Below the pieces are notes generated by a model. The model saw only the letters and a list, made by a program, of their open reading frames with translations, was not told the DNA's origin and did no database searches. From Dermatophagoides farinae (taxonomy: Eukaryota > Arthropoda > Arachnida > Sarcoptiformes > Pyroglyphidae), in contig NC_134679.1 of the NCBI RefSeq assembly GCF_024713945.1, positions 5,001-69,000 of the forward strand: a stretch of 64,000 nucleotides of DNA. The letters are read 5' to 3'. The position numbers were made by a program, and so were the translations under genes. Of this stretch, positions 30,667 to 43,848 are shown piece after piece. How positions within the stretch are numbered: position 1 is the stretch's first letter; each line of letters starts with the position of its first letter.

Positions 30667-31678
30667 ATGGCCACATCTCCAGTTTGGTCGGTCAAACTCA
30701 AGGACGGTGTCCAAATTCCCATTCTTGGCCTTGGAACATACCAGGCTCAAGGCGATGATTCGGAAGCAATCATTACAAAAGCCATCGATGTTGGCTATCG
30801 GCATTTCGATACAGCTGATTTTTATGATGCAAGTACCATATCACCATGTGAAATTCAGTTTATCCAATTCTGCCTTTCAACAGAATCTTGAACCGATTGG
30901 AGAAGCCGTGAAAAAAGCAATTGCTGATGGCAAAGTCTCACGAAAAGATTTATTCGTCGTGACCAAAGTGTGGCCCACGTGGTATGGCCCAGATCGTGTT
31001 GAAGCCAGTGTGCGAAGAAACCTACGAGAATCAGGCTTGGATTATTTTGATCTTGTCCTTCTTCATTGGCCAACGGTTTTCGCCGATTCTGATACGGAAA
31101 AGTTTCCAATGGAACCCGGTACAGACAACGTAATCTTTGCCAAACGAAACATTGTCGACGTTTATCGGGACTTGGAAAATGTTCAACGCAAAGGATTGAC
31201 ACGATCAATCGGTGTATCGAATTTCAATGCTGAACAAGTCGAACGTTTGATGAAATCTCCAGTATCCATCGTTCCGGTGACAAATCAAGTGGAATGCCAT
31301 CTTTATTTGGCACAATTTGATTTGCAAAATGTTTGCGCCAAACACGGAATCATTTTGACAGCCTATTGTCCGTTGTCAAGAAATCGTCCCGGCGAACAGA
31401 GCGTGTTGAATGACAAAACTGTCGAATCGATTGCGGCCAAATATGACCGTACCACGGCACAAATAGCTATACGATGGCTCATACAGCGTGGCATCATTGC
31501 CATACCGAAAACAGTGAACCCGGAACGACTGAAAATTAATTTCACTGTATTTGATTTCGAAATCAGTGATGACGATTGCAAGATTCTCGACTCACTGGAC
31601 CAAGGTGAAAAGGGACGTCGTGTTTGGTTTGATATGCGCAACAATCTGCGAGAACACCCGGAATATCCATTCAAATAA
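30667..31678 (+). CDS. Aldo-keto reductase (AKR1-type)
   Basis: Two exons, 30667-30828 and 30884-31678, giving 318 residues, the usual family length. It should reduce carbonyl substrates with NADPH in the cytosol; the substrate cannot be read from sequence. The tetrad is complete: Asp48 and Tyr53 (HFDTADFY), Lys82 (VTKVWP), His115 (LLHWP). GVSNFN and IPKTVNPERLKIN (cofactor phosphate site) are typical. The join giving an uninterrupted family alignment (FYD then NLEPIGEAVKK) needs a GC donor (GCAAGT) at 30829 and an acceptor CAACAG ending at 30883; the GT at 30833 does not keep frame with that acceptor. The gene starts 334 bases after the ZER1-type stop on the same strand; ATTAAA at 31717 may be its polyadenylation signal. 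Confidence 0.93.
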
Positions 31679-31727
31679 TTTACAAAACTTGTCATGTCAT
31701 TCATTCATCTTCTTCTATTAAAATGCC

Positions 31728-32129
31728 TTAATCTGATTCTATTGTTTTTGGATCAATATTTGAAACTCGAGATGGAAGCAACGGTTCCATCTTGCTTGAT
31801 GATTGTGTTGGTAACAATTTACCAATTATGAAAACACTGAATAATTGAATACCTTGAATTTGAAAATGTTGAGCAAAAAATTGACAGAAACTTGAGCCAT
31901 TTTGATCAATCAGAATTCTGAAATCGTACTTGAAAATCCAAGACAACCGGATGAAGCGAATAATTTTTTGTCTGTTGTTTGCTGTTTGCTTCCACCTAGC
32001 CATAATGATAATTGAATTAAATACCCCACATTCCAGTGAATTATGAATGCGATGAGCGTCCATGTGTCGTGTGCAACCAATGATGATAAGTAGCGTTTCC
32101 ATAATAATCATGATCATAATATAAAACAC
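31728..32129 (-). CDS. Uncharacterised ORF convergent with the aldo-keto reductase
   Basis: Open for 133 codons on the minus strand; an internal ATG would give 91 residues starting MARWKQTANNRQKIIRF. The C-terminal part (IIGKLLPTQSSSKMEPLLPS, then ending KTIESD) has balanced composition and no low-complexity sequence, unlike most frames in this window. The N-terminal third is Ile/Met-rich and may be spurious. It stops 50 bases from the reductase stop. I do not recognise a family. It could be the last exon of a longer gene or a chance frame. Confidence 0.25.
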   Translation of the reverse strand: MFYIMIMIIMETLLIIIGCTRHMDAHRIHNSLECGVFNSIIIMARWKQTANNRQKIIRFIRLSWIFKYDFRILIDQNGSSFCQFFAQHFQIQGIQLFSVFIIGKLLPTQSSSKMEPLLPSRVSNIDPKTIESD

Positions 32130-35100
32130 GTTTGTACGATGCTGCCGATATTAGGCATCACGATCCTCATCTCGTATGGAAAGAGATATTGTTATTGCAT
32201 ACTTTTTCTCGCGAAAGACAGCCTTGTGAAATTTGATCGAAAAGAAATGGAAAAAAAACCTTGGTGTGATTGAACAGACTGACCATTCAAATAACAATTC
32301 AATGGTCATGTTTGCAATGTAGCTATACTGATGTAGGCAGGTTAATGCAAGAATTTTTAGAGAATCTTGATCTAGTCATTCAAGGCTCATTATTTATTTA
32401 GTTTGGCTTTACTCTGTGTGTGTGTGTGTGTGTGTGTTTGTGTTTATTCGGGTTCAAGTATTAGTATCTTTGAACATGTCATTTTTGGTCCATTTACAAA
32501 ATTGGCCGGTTGTAGGAACAACATGTAAAATCCAAAATCCAATGTAGAAAAATATCATTGAATGTCAAAGTGTATGCATGGCCAGAATCCATTCATCCAC
32601 TCTCAATAACATGATCAGATAATTCATGCATTCTTTCTATACAAATGTATGTATGTGTGTGTGTGTGTGGAAACAAAACACACAGAATTTATATAGCATG
32701 AGAATCGAAAAAACAAAAAAAACAAAAAGCCAAGCAGAAAATCCAACCCAACTCACAGACAGAATATTCTTTGTTTCTGATTCAATGCAAGTGTAATTAA
32801 TCATAAATTCAATTTCAATTGGCCAAAACAAAAACAAATTCTGTTTGGTCTTGATACATTTGCGTATGGCTAGTTGTTTGTTTATGAAACCGGACCAAAA
32901 AGACTGAATAGTGTCAAAACGGAACTGAAACGCAAATATAACATAATGGCCAGTGAATGTGGTGAGCCAAACAAAAGGTTCATGGTTGTGAGACGAGAAA
33001 AATTTGGACTAAAATTTCATATCTGTGCCAAATACTATGATGATTAGATTTCTTTTCCAATTATGACAATGTCGCAATTGGATTGAACCCACATCAAACA
33101 ATATTCCATCATGCACATTGTTCATGAATCATGATATCCAGTTTGAGAAACTAAACCACGATCGATGGACGAGGAGAAAATTTTTCATTAACACTTTGTC
33201 TCTGTATTCTCGTTGTTGTTGTTTAATGTATCTTGCGATGAATTCTTGTATAACAAATGTTTGTTATGTTAGCTCACCGGAATAAAAAAACTCTAGTCTA
33301 TACGTCGTAGTGTGTTGGTAGAGCTTCGTTGTATAATAACAACAATATGTATCGGTAGTCCATATATCAATAACATTCCATTATACTGGAAACTGAAAAG
33401 AATATGGAGAAAGACCGAGAAAATGGCAGTAGAATAATGATGGGGCCATAAATAATCTGGTTGGTCGACGTTAGTTGTTGTTGAACACACACACATGGAG
33501 AAGAATATTATTTCTATTTATTACTTTGGTCTATTTATCCAATGAATCACGATTGAACAATAAACAAAACAATGAATGAATCAACTGAAAAAACAAGATT
33601 GAATTGTTTGCCATTTTCGTTTTTTCGAATCTACAACAACAATTGAATTCATCGAATGATCCAGGATTTTCACTGACTTGATCATGTTCATGCAATCTGA
33701 ACTGCGCTGCAGTGGTTCATTGATTAATTATTGATTCTTTTTTGCTTGAATTTGATCAACTTTTTCTACACATTCAAATGAAAGGATGGAGGAGATTTTC
33801 GTTCCACCACTTTCTTCAGCATAAAAGAAGAAACGAAAGAAAATATTCGCTTCAAAAATATATATTCACAACATCAACACATACCGGCCATTCTCCACCA
33901 TCATCAATAATCTCTCCTGGGACATTTGAAATCAATCACATTTTTTGATGAACAAAATAAAATGAAAATTTTCCATTGCCATCAGAAACTTTCATTTTTT
34001 CCACTGCTCTATTGTTCTCGATGGTGGTCGATTTGAATTTCAAATGACTCAAAATGTCTTTAAACCAACAGGGACCATGACCAAAACTCTATTATGCAAT
34101 ACGATTATGATCATCACAACAACATTAATTCGGTGAATAAACTTTACCAATTTCTTTTTGATCGAAGAAAAATTTCACTTTCTAGAATCTAGATAAATTA
34201 CTTTACTTTAGTAAAAAACTTATTGATTGGCAAAAGTAATTATTCATCAAAATCAAAGAGCGGAGGAAAAATTCTTTGCCAAAAGGATAATCACTCACTC
34301 TGAATTGGAAACGCTCAAAAATACATTCAATAAAGTCAATTCAATTCAATTTTATAAACACCAAGATTTAAAAAAGCAATCAATTTTTCTCCTCATCAAA
34401 AATGGCAAATAATCTCAATCATCGACTTGGCAAGTCTGATGGTTCAACAACAAAGTCGTTTATTTTTCTGAAAAGCACACACATGAAGCCATCGATGACG
34501 ACCGAAACAAAACGGAGAAAATTCGAGCCCAATTTGCCGGAAAAATATGATTCATATATGGCGCCAATTATTTCTGTTAATTGGCTCGAATTGTTTGCTT
34601 GTTTTTCTGGTGGCACACGCTACTTGAATCCGATTAAATTCACTGAAAATCATTAATTCATCCATTGAATGTTTTAAAAGAATTGCTTTGAATTTGTTCA
34701 TCTTTTGAAAAATAAAAATGTGTTTGCTGTTGCAGTAGTTTGCCATAATGTCATATAGAGGTCTATTGGAAAATCATATGGAAATCTGCCATTTTTCCTC
34801 CCATTCAACTGTGTGTGACTTGTATAATCATTTGCTTAATCGATTTCACGGTTATTTATTATTATGTTCATTTTCATGTCATAACTTAGGATGGAAAAAT
34901 ATCGATTTGAGTAACTGGAATTCTGATAACATGCTCATGTCGGCGCTTTAACCGTAGGGATTATATTCTTTTTCACTATCCACTCGGACAGTGTCCCTGT
35001 TCATATTTATTATTACTGGTGCTTTTCAACCATTTTCATCTCACAGATGCATCAATATTTCAATCACTTTTGCAAATACATTTCTCCCATAAGGAATTAT

Positions 35101-35779
35101 CCAGTGTGACTTTCATCATACAGCAATCATGGTGTGAAATTCATAATTTGCTGGTTCATCTCCATACCCCTTAATCATCTGAGAATTCATTAGTAGTCGT
35201 ACACACACACTTTTCCACGATAATGGTCTATAAATATCAAATTTGTAGTAGATTTTCTTCATTTCGGGAATAAAGAAATTTTCCTTTCCGGTGACTCAGT
35301 ATTCCAAGTTGATTACATACGGAACATCACAAGTCAAGTTGCCATCTATGAGGATGTTTATCATTCAGACTCATCATCCAGGCAGAAAGTAACCGATGAT
35401 CCACAACTGATCAAATGACTAAACCAGTAGCAACGGCAGATTGTCTTTTTCCAAATATATAGACGATGATGCAAAAGAATTTAAACTCACCTATTCTCCA
35501 TGAAAAGTCATACCAGAAATCCTGTCATTGATCATATGAGACACATGGGATCATTGGTGTGTGTGTGTGTGATAACAGGATTTCTATTTTTCAATATTAA
35601 ATTTTTCACGTTCATTGCACCAACATTATTCGCAACTGATTCCTGTTTTATTAATCAAATAATACAGCAGCAGGCTTATCTGGCGATATGTGACATTCAT
35701 TTTTGTTTTCAACGAAAAAAATGACGCGTCTGCTTACATTTAAGCCTTTTTCTCACAACTGAGACATGAATTTAAACAT

Positions 35780-35814
<35 letters not shown>

Positions 35815-38800
35815 ACTTTACACTAATGGATAGATGTATGTCATACTATCAATTTCAATCTACATTACAGACTATTATTAGCCCGAACAATGTGAATAGA
35901 ATGTTCTTGAAATATCCGAACCAGAAAAGAAAACATTTTTTCATCGAAAACAGAAAATCTTCGGAAAGATGGAGAATGTAAATCCAGAACAGAATGAAAT
36001 ATGTGTGTGGGGGCAGGGGGAGAAAACTAATAATAAATAGAGTCAATTTATTTATCGAGAAATGAAAAAACTCGTTACAACCACTGCACCAGTGAACGGT
36101 TGGTTCGCATCAGCAGCATCTGTATGAAATGGCAACATTCGAGGCCAATTTGTTCCTCACATCGCATCGATCGATCCATTACAAAGGCATCAGCATCATC
36201 ATTCGATTCTTGAATGGAAGAGAAAGGAAAAATTTCAAAGTTCATCATAACCATAATCATCAACGATGATCACATGTCAAAAGAGATGGATAATAATCGC
36301 ATTTGTTGTTTATTGATTATTGATTAGATTTTTTAGACAGAAAAGATTCAAAAATTGTAAAATATGCCACTACTGTCATGTGACTGATGAATAATGTAGA
36401 CAAGTAATCAAAATAAATGGCTTTAGTCTTGTGTTTGATTTGTTTCATTCAAGGTACAGATTAATTCGTATATGATTTCCAGTTTTCATTTACATTTCAT
36501 TTTTGTGTCCTGTCTTTTCATCATCACCATCATTTTGGACAAATATGTCTAAATATGAGAAAAAATGAGTGATTCAAAAATGGAAAAAGTATAGAAACAA
36601 ACACAGTGAATTGAAATATTCTCCTGAGAATTTTTTGTCAGCAACAACATGCTAGACGAAGAATCAAATGTTCCAGAAAAAATGAATTCAACAACAACAA
36701 CAATTTACTACTACTACTATTCTCTGTCATCAGAAACTTTTCATCATCATCGTCAGTGAGATGTGATACTTGGGTTTCACACATTTTCACATGCATATGT
36801 GACTCGTAAAACAACGAACCAAGAAACAGATACCAGGAACCTGAAAACGTTGAAAAAAGTCAATGACAATGGACTTGGTTCAGACATTGCAAACATAGTG
36901 TGAAACAAAACGAAAAAACTGATTCGGCGACAAATATACCATTTGACTAATGGATCTGTTTCATGTGTGTTGTGTTTCTCTCTTCTCGATACTATTTAAC
37001 CATCTTTCTTTTACTTTTCGGCTAAAGACACACACACACACACGAATTTTCGTTAATCAAGTATTATTAATTGCTCTTTCTGAATCAAATACACGTACAC
37101 TTGAAAGAATGAAATATTTGGATAATAACAAAAACGAAAAACATCTGGAATACGTAATCCTAATTCATTCGAGTAATGGTGATGGCGAATTGGTTCATAT
37201 TGAATTGTAAAATCATTGTCGAGTTATGGTTTAATTTTTTAAATCAAAAAATCAGCTGCCCATGATTATGATGGATCAGAATGAATCACCAAGGCGACAT
37301 TACCACCCCATTCAACGTAACTCATTAAAATTATCAATGGTGAAACTTTAATCGAATTAACAGTAATGAGTAACTTGTTTTTGTTGGAAACAAAACTATG
37401 GTAAATTCTCAAGAATCACAAACTCATCATGCAAGTGATGGATGATATAGTAGTGAGTATAATTAACAACAGCCTAGAAAAATGTTCACATTGACTGATG
37501 ATTTTTAGAAACAAAAAATTGCAAACTCCAAATCAGAAAAAAGAAAAAAAGAGAAACGGATTTTAAAATCAAATCATCATCACCAATTCAAGTCAAAAGG
37601 AAAGCATTAAGAATTTGTGAACTTTTTTGCCGAAAAAGTAATTTGTTTCCAGTTTTCCAAACATTTCCCAAACATCAAACACACATACACTGGTGTTCGA
37701 TACAAAATGTTCCCTTGTTCTTTTTTTTCCATCTATGGGCTATAAACGAAAAAAGAACTTGGACGCTATTTGTCTTTTATTTGTGTGGATGTTTTTGCAC
37801 ACTCTGTATGCGAACAACGACGACAATAACGATGATGATGATGATGATGATGATGGTTGAAGACTTGAAAAACCGTTTCAAGATAGCAAGTGTGAGCAAA
37901 GAAATTGCAGTTTTGTTGATAAGAATTTAATTTATTTCACACTCACACACACACAATTGATGGGCCCGGCAAAATATAAAATTTTCTTTTCCTTTTTTTG
38001 CTTTGAAAATGGAACCATTGATGATGATTGAGGAGTGTGAAATTAAATTTAAAAATATTTCTTCTGGTGCTTTTGGCTAGAGTTTTCCAATCATTGACCA
38101 ATGTTCAAATGTTGTTTGCATGCCATTGCACACAGTTGAAAGAGAGTTGGTGATGGTGATTGATTTTATTTCGTTCAATGATCAATAATCAATAATGATG
38201 TATACGTGGAAAAAACTAAAACAATTGAAAAATTTAATTTCCACCAACAATTGGTGGTAATTTTATTATCATCCATTAAATTGGACAGTTCGATTCGTAT
38301 CGATTGTTTATCACAAGCAATTCTTACGAAATCCGTTACATTTGTCTATGCATCGGCAGATTTCTCTTTAGTTACTTGAACCAAATCAACACTGATACAA
38401 TCAACAACAAGATAATAAACTGTGACACTAATAACAAACGAAAATTGGCCATTTGTTATTGCCAATTTATTGATAATTTCCAATATTTAATGTTGAATTT
38501 GGCAAATTTTTGTTGTCCGTCTATATATATGTGAAGGATCAAAGTTCATTTTGCCGGGACTCGATTTTTAAAGTTGAACAAATGTCATATTTATTACTAT
38601 TGTAGACATCTAATTTTTATAATTGACAACGACTTTCCAAGGGAAAAAATTTGGGCACGTCATTAAAAAATGCCGAATCTAGGCTGATGATGGATCTAAT
38701 TAAATCTACTCACGAAGTAAGATTGAAATGCAGCAGCAGCAGCAGAGAAAATGTATAAATTCCAGAAATATTTTGTTGCAGTTCAAGAACAACATTGGAA

Positions 38801-41800
38801 TTTCGATCACAACAAGAATAATTCAATACAAGGTATACCTATCTAGAGATGTAGAAAAGGAAAATTCAAACAGAAAGATGAACATGATGGCCCATTTCGA
38901 AACATTCCAATCGATACGGATAACGGTGTTGATGCTAGCTTAACTATGCGAGAATTCAAAAATCGTTCAATTAGCTTGAAAAAAAGTCAAAGACTGGCTT
39001 CTGATTGATTTTGAGAATCCTTTTTGGATTATTGCGTGCTTTGCTTTAAAAGAAATGGAAAACAACAACAACTTGAACAGGGATTGTTTTCATCAGCATA
39101 TCATATCAGTCCACTGTAATTATTATTTTGTCGACCACTACACACACACACACACACACTATTGGTTTCTTAATTTAACAATGTATATTCTCAACATGTC
39201 TACAATCGAATTGAATCCAATCCGTGATCGGTTGTTGTTGTTGTTGTTGTTTTATTATTTTTCTAGTAAACCAACATTGAACCGTACCATTCTCTAGGGT
39301 CTTGGGTTTTCTTATTACACAGTGCAATGTCTGTTTCTGTTAATTCTCAAATTGTTGTTGTTTATGTTTTCTGTCTAGTAGTATTTTAGCAGTGATAAAA
39401 AAAACTGGCAACAATTTATCAATTGCATACAAACCATACAAAATAACAAAACAAGCGCCTCAGTCATCATTATCAGCAATTTCAGAAAAAGAGAAAAGGC
39501 TACAACCAAAAAAAAATAAATAATCAACTGGCAAAAATATAAACAAACTGATTCAATCAACTCGATCCACCCGAATAGCATAGATAACGTAGATATTCAT
39601 CGCCTAAAAATTTCATTCAACAAACTGACTGACCAATTGACCAATGTTGGCAGCACTATAATTGTTGGAAAATAAATTTCAAGAAAATAAAAAGAAATAA
39701 AGTTTCTATCGACAAGATTAGTGCAAGTCTTGGCTCATAATTTATATACGTGAATCACCAGAATTGATCCAAATCACGATTTGTTGGCTGTAATAAAATT
39801 TATATGAAACCAAATTCCGAACGGAAACACACGCGAACATACAAAGTAAATGATGATATAGATACGTGCCAAACAAGCTAATTGTCGAACGTGTAAACAT
39901 TAAAAATTTACGATTTAATGTCCATGTTGATGGTGTTTGTGTGGCTGACAAACACGCAAACACTATCATCAACCAATATACATGTATATTGAAACAATAG
40001 CACTATTATCATCATCATCTTACAACCAAAACAAATCTCTCATGTGATACGAAGGCGATGACTTTTACTATGAATATTTCCCCTAGTATATGATCAAATA
40101 GAATCCACATATGGCACCATTTCACGATGACGATTTGACGATGAAATCCAAGAAAGAATCATTGTTCCATTGTTTCCTCTTTGAACTTTTTCAATTCGTG
40201 ATGATAACAACGTTTTGTACACAACAAATGAAAGAATAAAACATTTCCCAATGCTGGATAGTGTCGACTGAAAAAAACATCATCATGTCATGTTCATGTA
40301 TAGAATTCATATTTGAAAATGAAAATTCCAACCATAACAATAATGATCATACGTGCATTCTCAAATTCCAAACCCAGAATGAATGTGGATCATCACATCA
40401 ATCCATTTCATTTCTTTTGCCCATGTATAGATAAACAATTCATTAATTACACCGGATGGCAGCATTTTCTCAAAGCTGCCATTATTGAGCAACGTGCAGA
40501 GCACCAGGAAAATTAATTTAAATGACTGAATTTCAAGTTGAGCCATTTCGAAACTTGAAACTTTCAAACTGCTTTGTTGAGTGAATGATGGTGATGGGCA
40601 GAAAAATTTTGCTTTTTTAAAATGTTTACAATTAAAGAAATGAACAAGTTTTCATTCTTATATCAAAATAGAATAGAATAGAATGGCTTTGCAAAAAACT
40701 TTAAATATTAAAATGTTCCAAAAACCGTTCAATGAACCCCATTATCATATGGAATGATGCAAAACATCAATTTGGATAATGCACAAGAATGCATGAGGAA
40801 ATACAAATACAATCTCGAATGTGTCACATGTGAATCAATCAGCTATATGTTGATCAAATCGTACAAACACTACAGATTGTTATGATTGATAGATAAACTG
40901 AACAAAAAAGTACATCTTTATTTGAAAACAATTGCCATGATATCCGAGTGCGCGTGAGAAACAATCCAATGTATGCATTTCTGCGTAATTTGAACGTACA
41001 AATTTGCAATTCTATTTTCTGAATCAAATGTACATTGTACAGAGAAAAAAAAAAGTACATACATTCTACAGTTGCAAATTGCAATCAAACATATGATTGC
41101 TGGAATGTTACTTTTTTCCATCAAATTCGATTGGAAAAAAATGATGCACACACCACTTCTCATGATTATTGGGAGCAGAGAAAAATATTGAAAATTTGAA
41201 AAAAAATGCAAAAATCTAAACACCACTATTTAATCAATTTATTGGAAATCAATCGATATTTGATATGTCATATGGGTATTTAGGGTACATCAGTTCGAGT
41301 CATGTGCATGTCATATCCGGTCATGTTATCTCAACCCAAAAAAAATTGAAGCCAAATAAATCCAAACATGTCATGTCCAGATTATTACTGTAGTTATATC
41401 GAAAAATGATTGAACGATCGGATGATTTGCCCACTCATTGTTATGAAACGCAACTGAATGGCTGGCATTTTCATCAGTGTACCTTAGCAACAAAGTCCAA
41501 CAATCAAAAAATTGGTTGGCGTACCATCAAAAAATCAAAAAATTTTAATGATTGTGTGATGATCAGCGTATATACAACAATGCTATGACTGAGTGCTTGT
41601 TTGGCTTCTTGTTCTGGCAACCAGAAAAAAGAACAATCCGGTTTTTTTACTACTCGCATCAAACACAATATCCTTGTTGCTTGTTTCCATTTGTTTGTGT
41701 GCTGCTTTCACCATACACATCTACCAAGCACTCATACACGCAAGCACATGCATAACACATGATCATAATAATACTGAATAAGACTGATAGTGATCGAGGA

Positions 41801-42186
41801 AAAAATAGTATCGATATGAATGTGTGTTTGAGTGAAACTGGTATCACAACTTTTTTTCTTATCTTAAGTGTCCACAAATTCAGTGAATGATTGAATAAAT
41901 TGTTGAATAAATAAACAAGGAAAAAATATGCCAACAACCATCATTGTATGATGACTTTGTGGCAAATTCAATGCCGACATACGATAGTGAACCCAAATAA
42001 CAATCATCAGCACCAGAGTGTTTTGCATCGTGGCATATAATATCGAGTACAAACAATTTGTGATTATGATCAAACTGTGATAATCATGTTGATCATCAAA
42101 ACAACATAACACTCCACCCAATCGAATGACAATCACATGTAACAAGTAACAAGTGATTCAAACGAAATTGACAGATGAAAAACTAG
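32130..42186. other. Gene-poor region rich in microsatellites
   Basis: No coding exon I can support. It contains (TG)n near 32415-32437, AAC triplets at 35782-35816, (AC)n near 37026-37043, GAT triplets at 37827-37856, GCA triplets near 38729-38743 and (CA)n near 39141-39160, with many ATC/TCA runs. Short open frames are A/T-driven. It may be intergenic or carry introns and regulatory DNA of the flanking gene. Confidence 0.5.
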
Positions 42187-42193
42187 TATATAA
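42187..42193 (+). promoter_or_regulatory. TATA box of the TMEM53-like gene
   Basis: TATATAA lies 79 bases upstream of the ATG at 42272, in sequence rich in T and without a closer ATG. Spacing fits a short 5' UTR of about 50 bases. Inferred from position and motif only. Confidence 0.45.
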
Positions 42194-42271
42194 CCAAATG
42201 ATCGATCCATTTTTGATCCTGTGTTTGTGTTTTGTTTTAGTGTTGAAAATATATTGAAGACCACTGGAAAA

Positions 42272-43518
42272 ATGTATCGATATCAACAAACTACATTATC
42301 ATCAATGGTGAAATTGGCCATTGCCACTGATCAATCATCCAAGGTGGCCACTCGAAAAATTCCCGTCATGTTTGTTGCGGTTCAACAGAATCGACAAAAA
42401 TCAAGCTGCATTCAGTCCGGCCAGGTATTGAATGTTGCCAGTGTGACAAAACAACTTTATAATGAAAAACATTTCGAGGTAAAAACATTTGTTCACTAAT
42501 CATCATCTTAATCTTGTAATTCAATTCAATTTAGGCAATATTGAAAGCACCTGTTGCCTTGCCATTATCACGAAAAATTGATTCGACAACTGAAACGCCA
42601 AAAAAAGTTCAATTACCATCCAATATCGTTATGCGTTATTGCCCAGATGGCGAAAATAGCGAAGCACAGAACATGGCCATAACCAAAACACGACAATTAT
42701 CGAAACGGCCATTACTAGTAATGCTTGCATGGTTGGAAGCGAAAGAAATTCACATGGAAAAATATCGTCAATTCTGGTTCGAACGTGGCTACGATATTCT
42801 ATCCGTGCGAACACTACCACAGCATTTGTTACTGCCAAAAATAGGTGGACGTAATAATGCTGTGAAAATGATTGAATTTCTCACCAATCATCATCTGGTT
42901 TATGATGAAATTCTAATTCACGGATTTTCTGTCGGTGGCTATCAGATGGGAGAAATTTTTCTTTATTTATTGGAAAATAAAGATAAAAATGAACGCGTAC
43001 GACATGTCTATGAATCTTTGAAAGGAATTATTGTCGATTCATTAGTATATGCACAGGATTGTCCGCCCGGTGCATCAAAAGCCATAACGACAAGTCCCAA
43101 TTTGGCAACCCATGTTGGAGAAAACAATCGATGCATTTTTAAAGGCAACCAAATCTTTCACATATGACCGTTATCTCAAAGTGCAGGATATAATGTTTGC
43201 TAATGAATCCAAAATACCTGGTAAGTGTGTGTAAACTTGTTCAGACTCGAATCGAATTTCACCCCTTCTACACTCGTAGGATGCATTCTACATTCAAAAG
43301 CTGATGTTGTCAGCAGTATTCCGCATAATATAGAAATATATCATGGATGGAAATCAAGAAATCCAGAAAATTCCGAGATCCATTGCTGGCATGATGCATT
43401 GCATGTATTGATTTATAAAAAATATCCTGAACAATATACCAAAGTTGTTGATGAATTTGTTGCAAACAAAACGAAAATCACCAAAGCTAAATGGCCAAAA
43501 CCAAATAAAAGACAATAA
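42272..43518 (+). CDS. TMEM53/DUF829-type alpha/beta-hydrolase-fold protein, with a one-base frameshift
   Basis: Three exons: 42272-42478, 42535-43220, 43280-43518, joined by GTAAAA/TTTAG and GTAAGT/CGTAG sites. Features: LLVMLAWLEAKEIHMEKY strand and helix, the nucleophile elbow HGFSVGGY, an acidic position in HSKADVVSS and a late His in WHDALHV, followed by YPEQYTKVVDEF, in the order of DUF829 proteins such as TMEM53. The family's catalytic activity is not well settled. The exon total is one base too long: the frame must shift by one between 43110 and 43130, where an AAAA run (43121-43124) sits. Without the shift the protein ends at 43167. A sequencing or assembly error in the homopolymer is likely, but a real null allele is possible. 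AATAAA at 43843-43848. Confidence 0.75.
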
Positions 43519-43848
43519 CTGAAGGAAACGCATAGAGTGAGAAGAAAATTTCATGTCTAACCGGTTGATTACCATATCATCATCATATTGATAATAATAA
43601 TAATAATAAGGCTCACTGTTCTCGGGGGTTTGGTCAGTTTTTTATGTGATTGATCAGTCAACTTGATCAAGTTACTGACCCTACATTATTAATTGCTAAC
43701 TGCTCCATTGCCTGAAAATACTGACCAATTATATAGATCTCTGATAATAATTGTAATGTAATTGCAGATCATGGTGTTCTCGTGTGATATATGTATAGTA
43801 TATAGCTCTTTATTTGAATATATTTTCATTGTTTTAAATTGTAATAAA

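Noticed and set aside
28848-30900. ZYG11B as the identity of the zyg-11 family gene
   Set aside because: Several C-terminal blocks (DETP, RNMMGLLGNVSE, RRNINYRSFEPILRLL-like) fit ZER1 better than ZYG11B, although the middle repeats are ambiguous; a phylogeny would be decisive.
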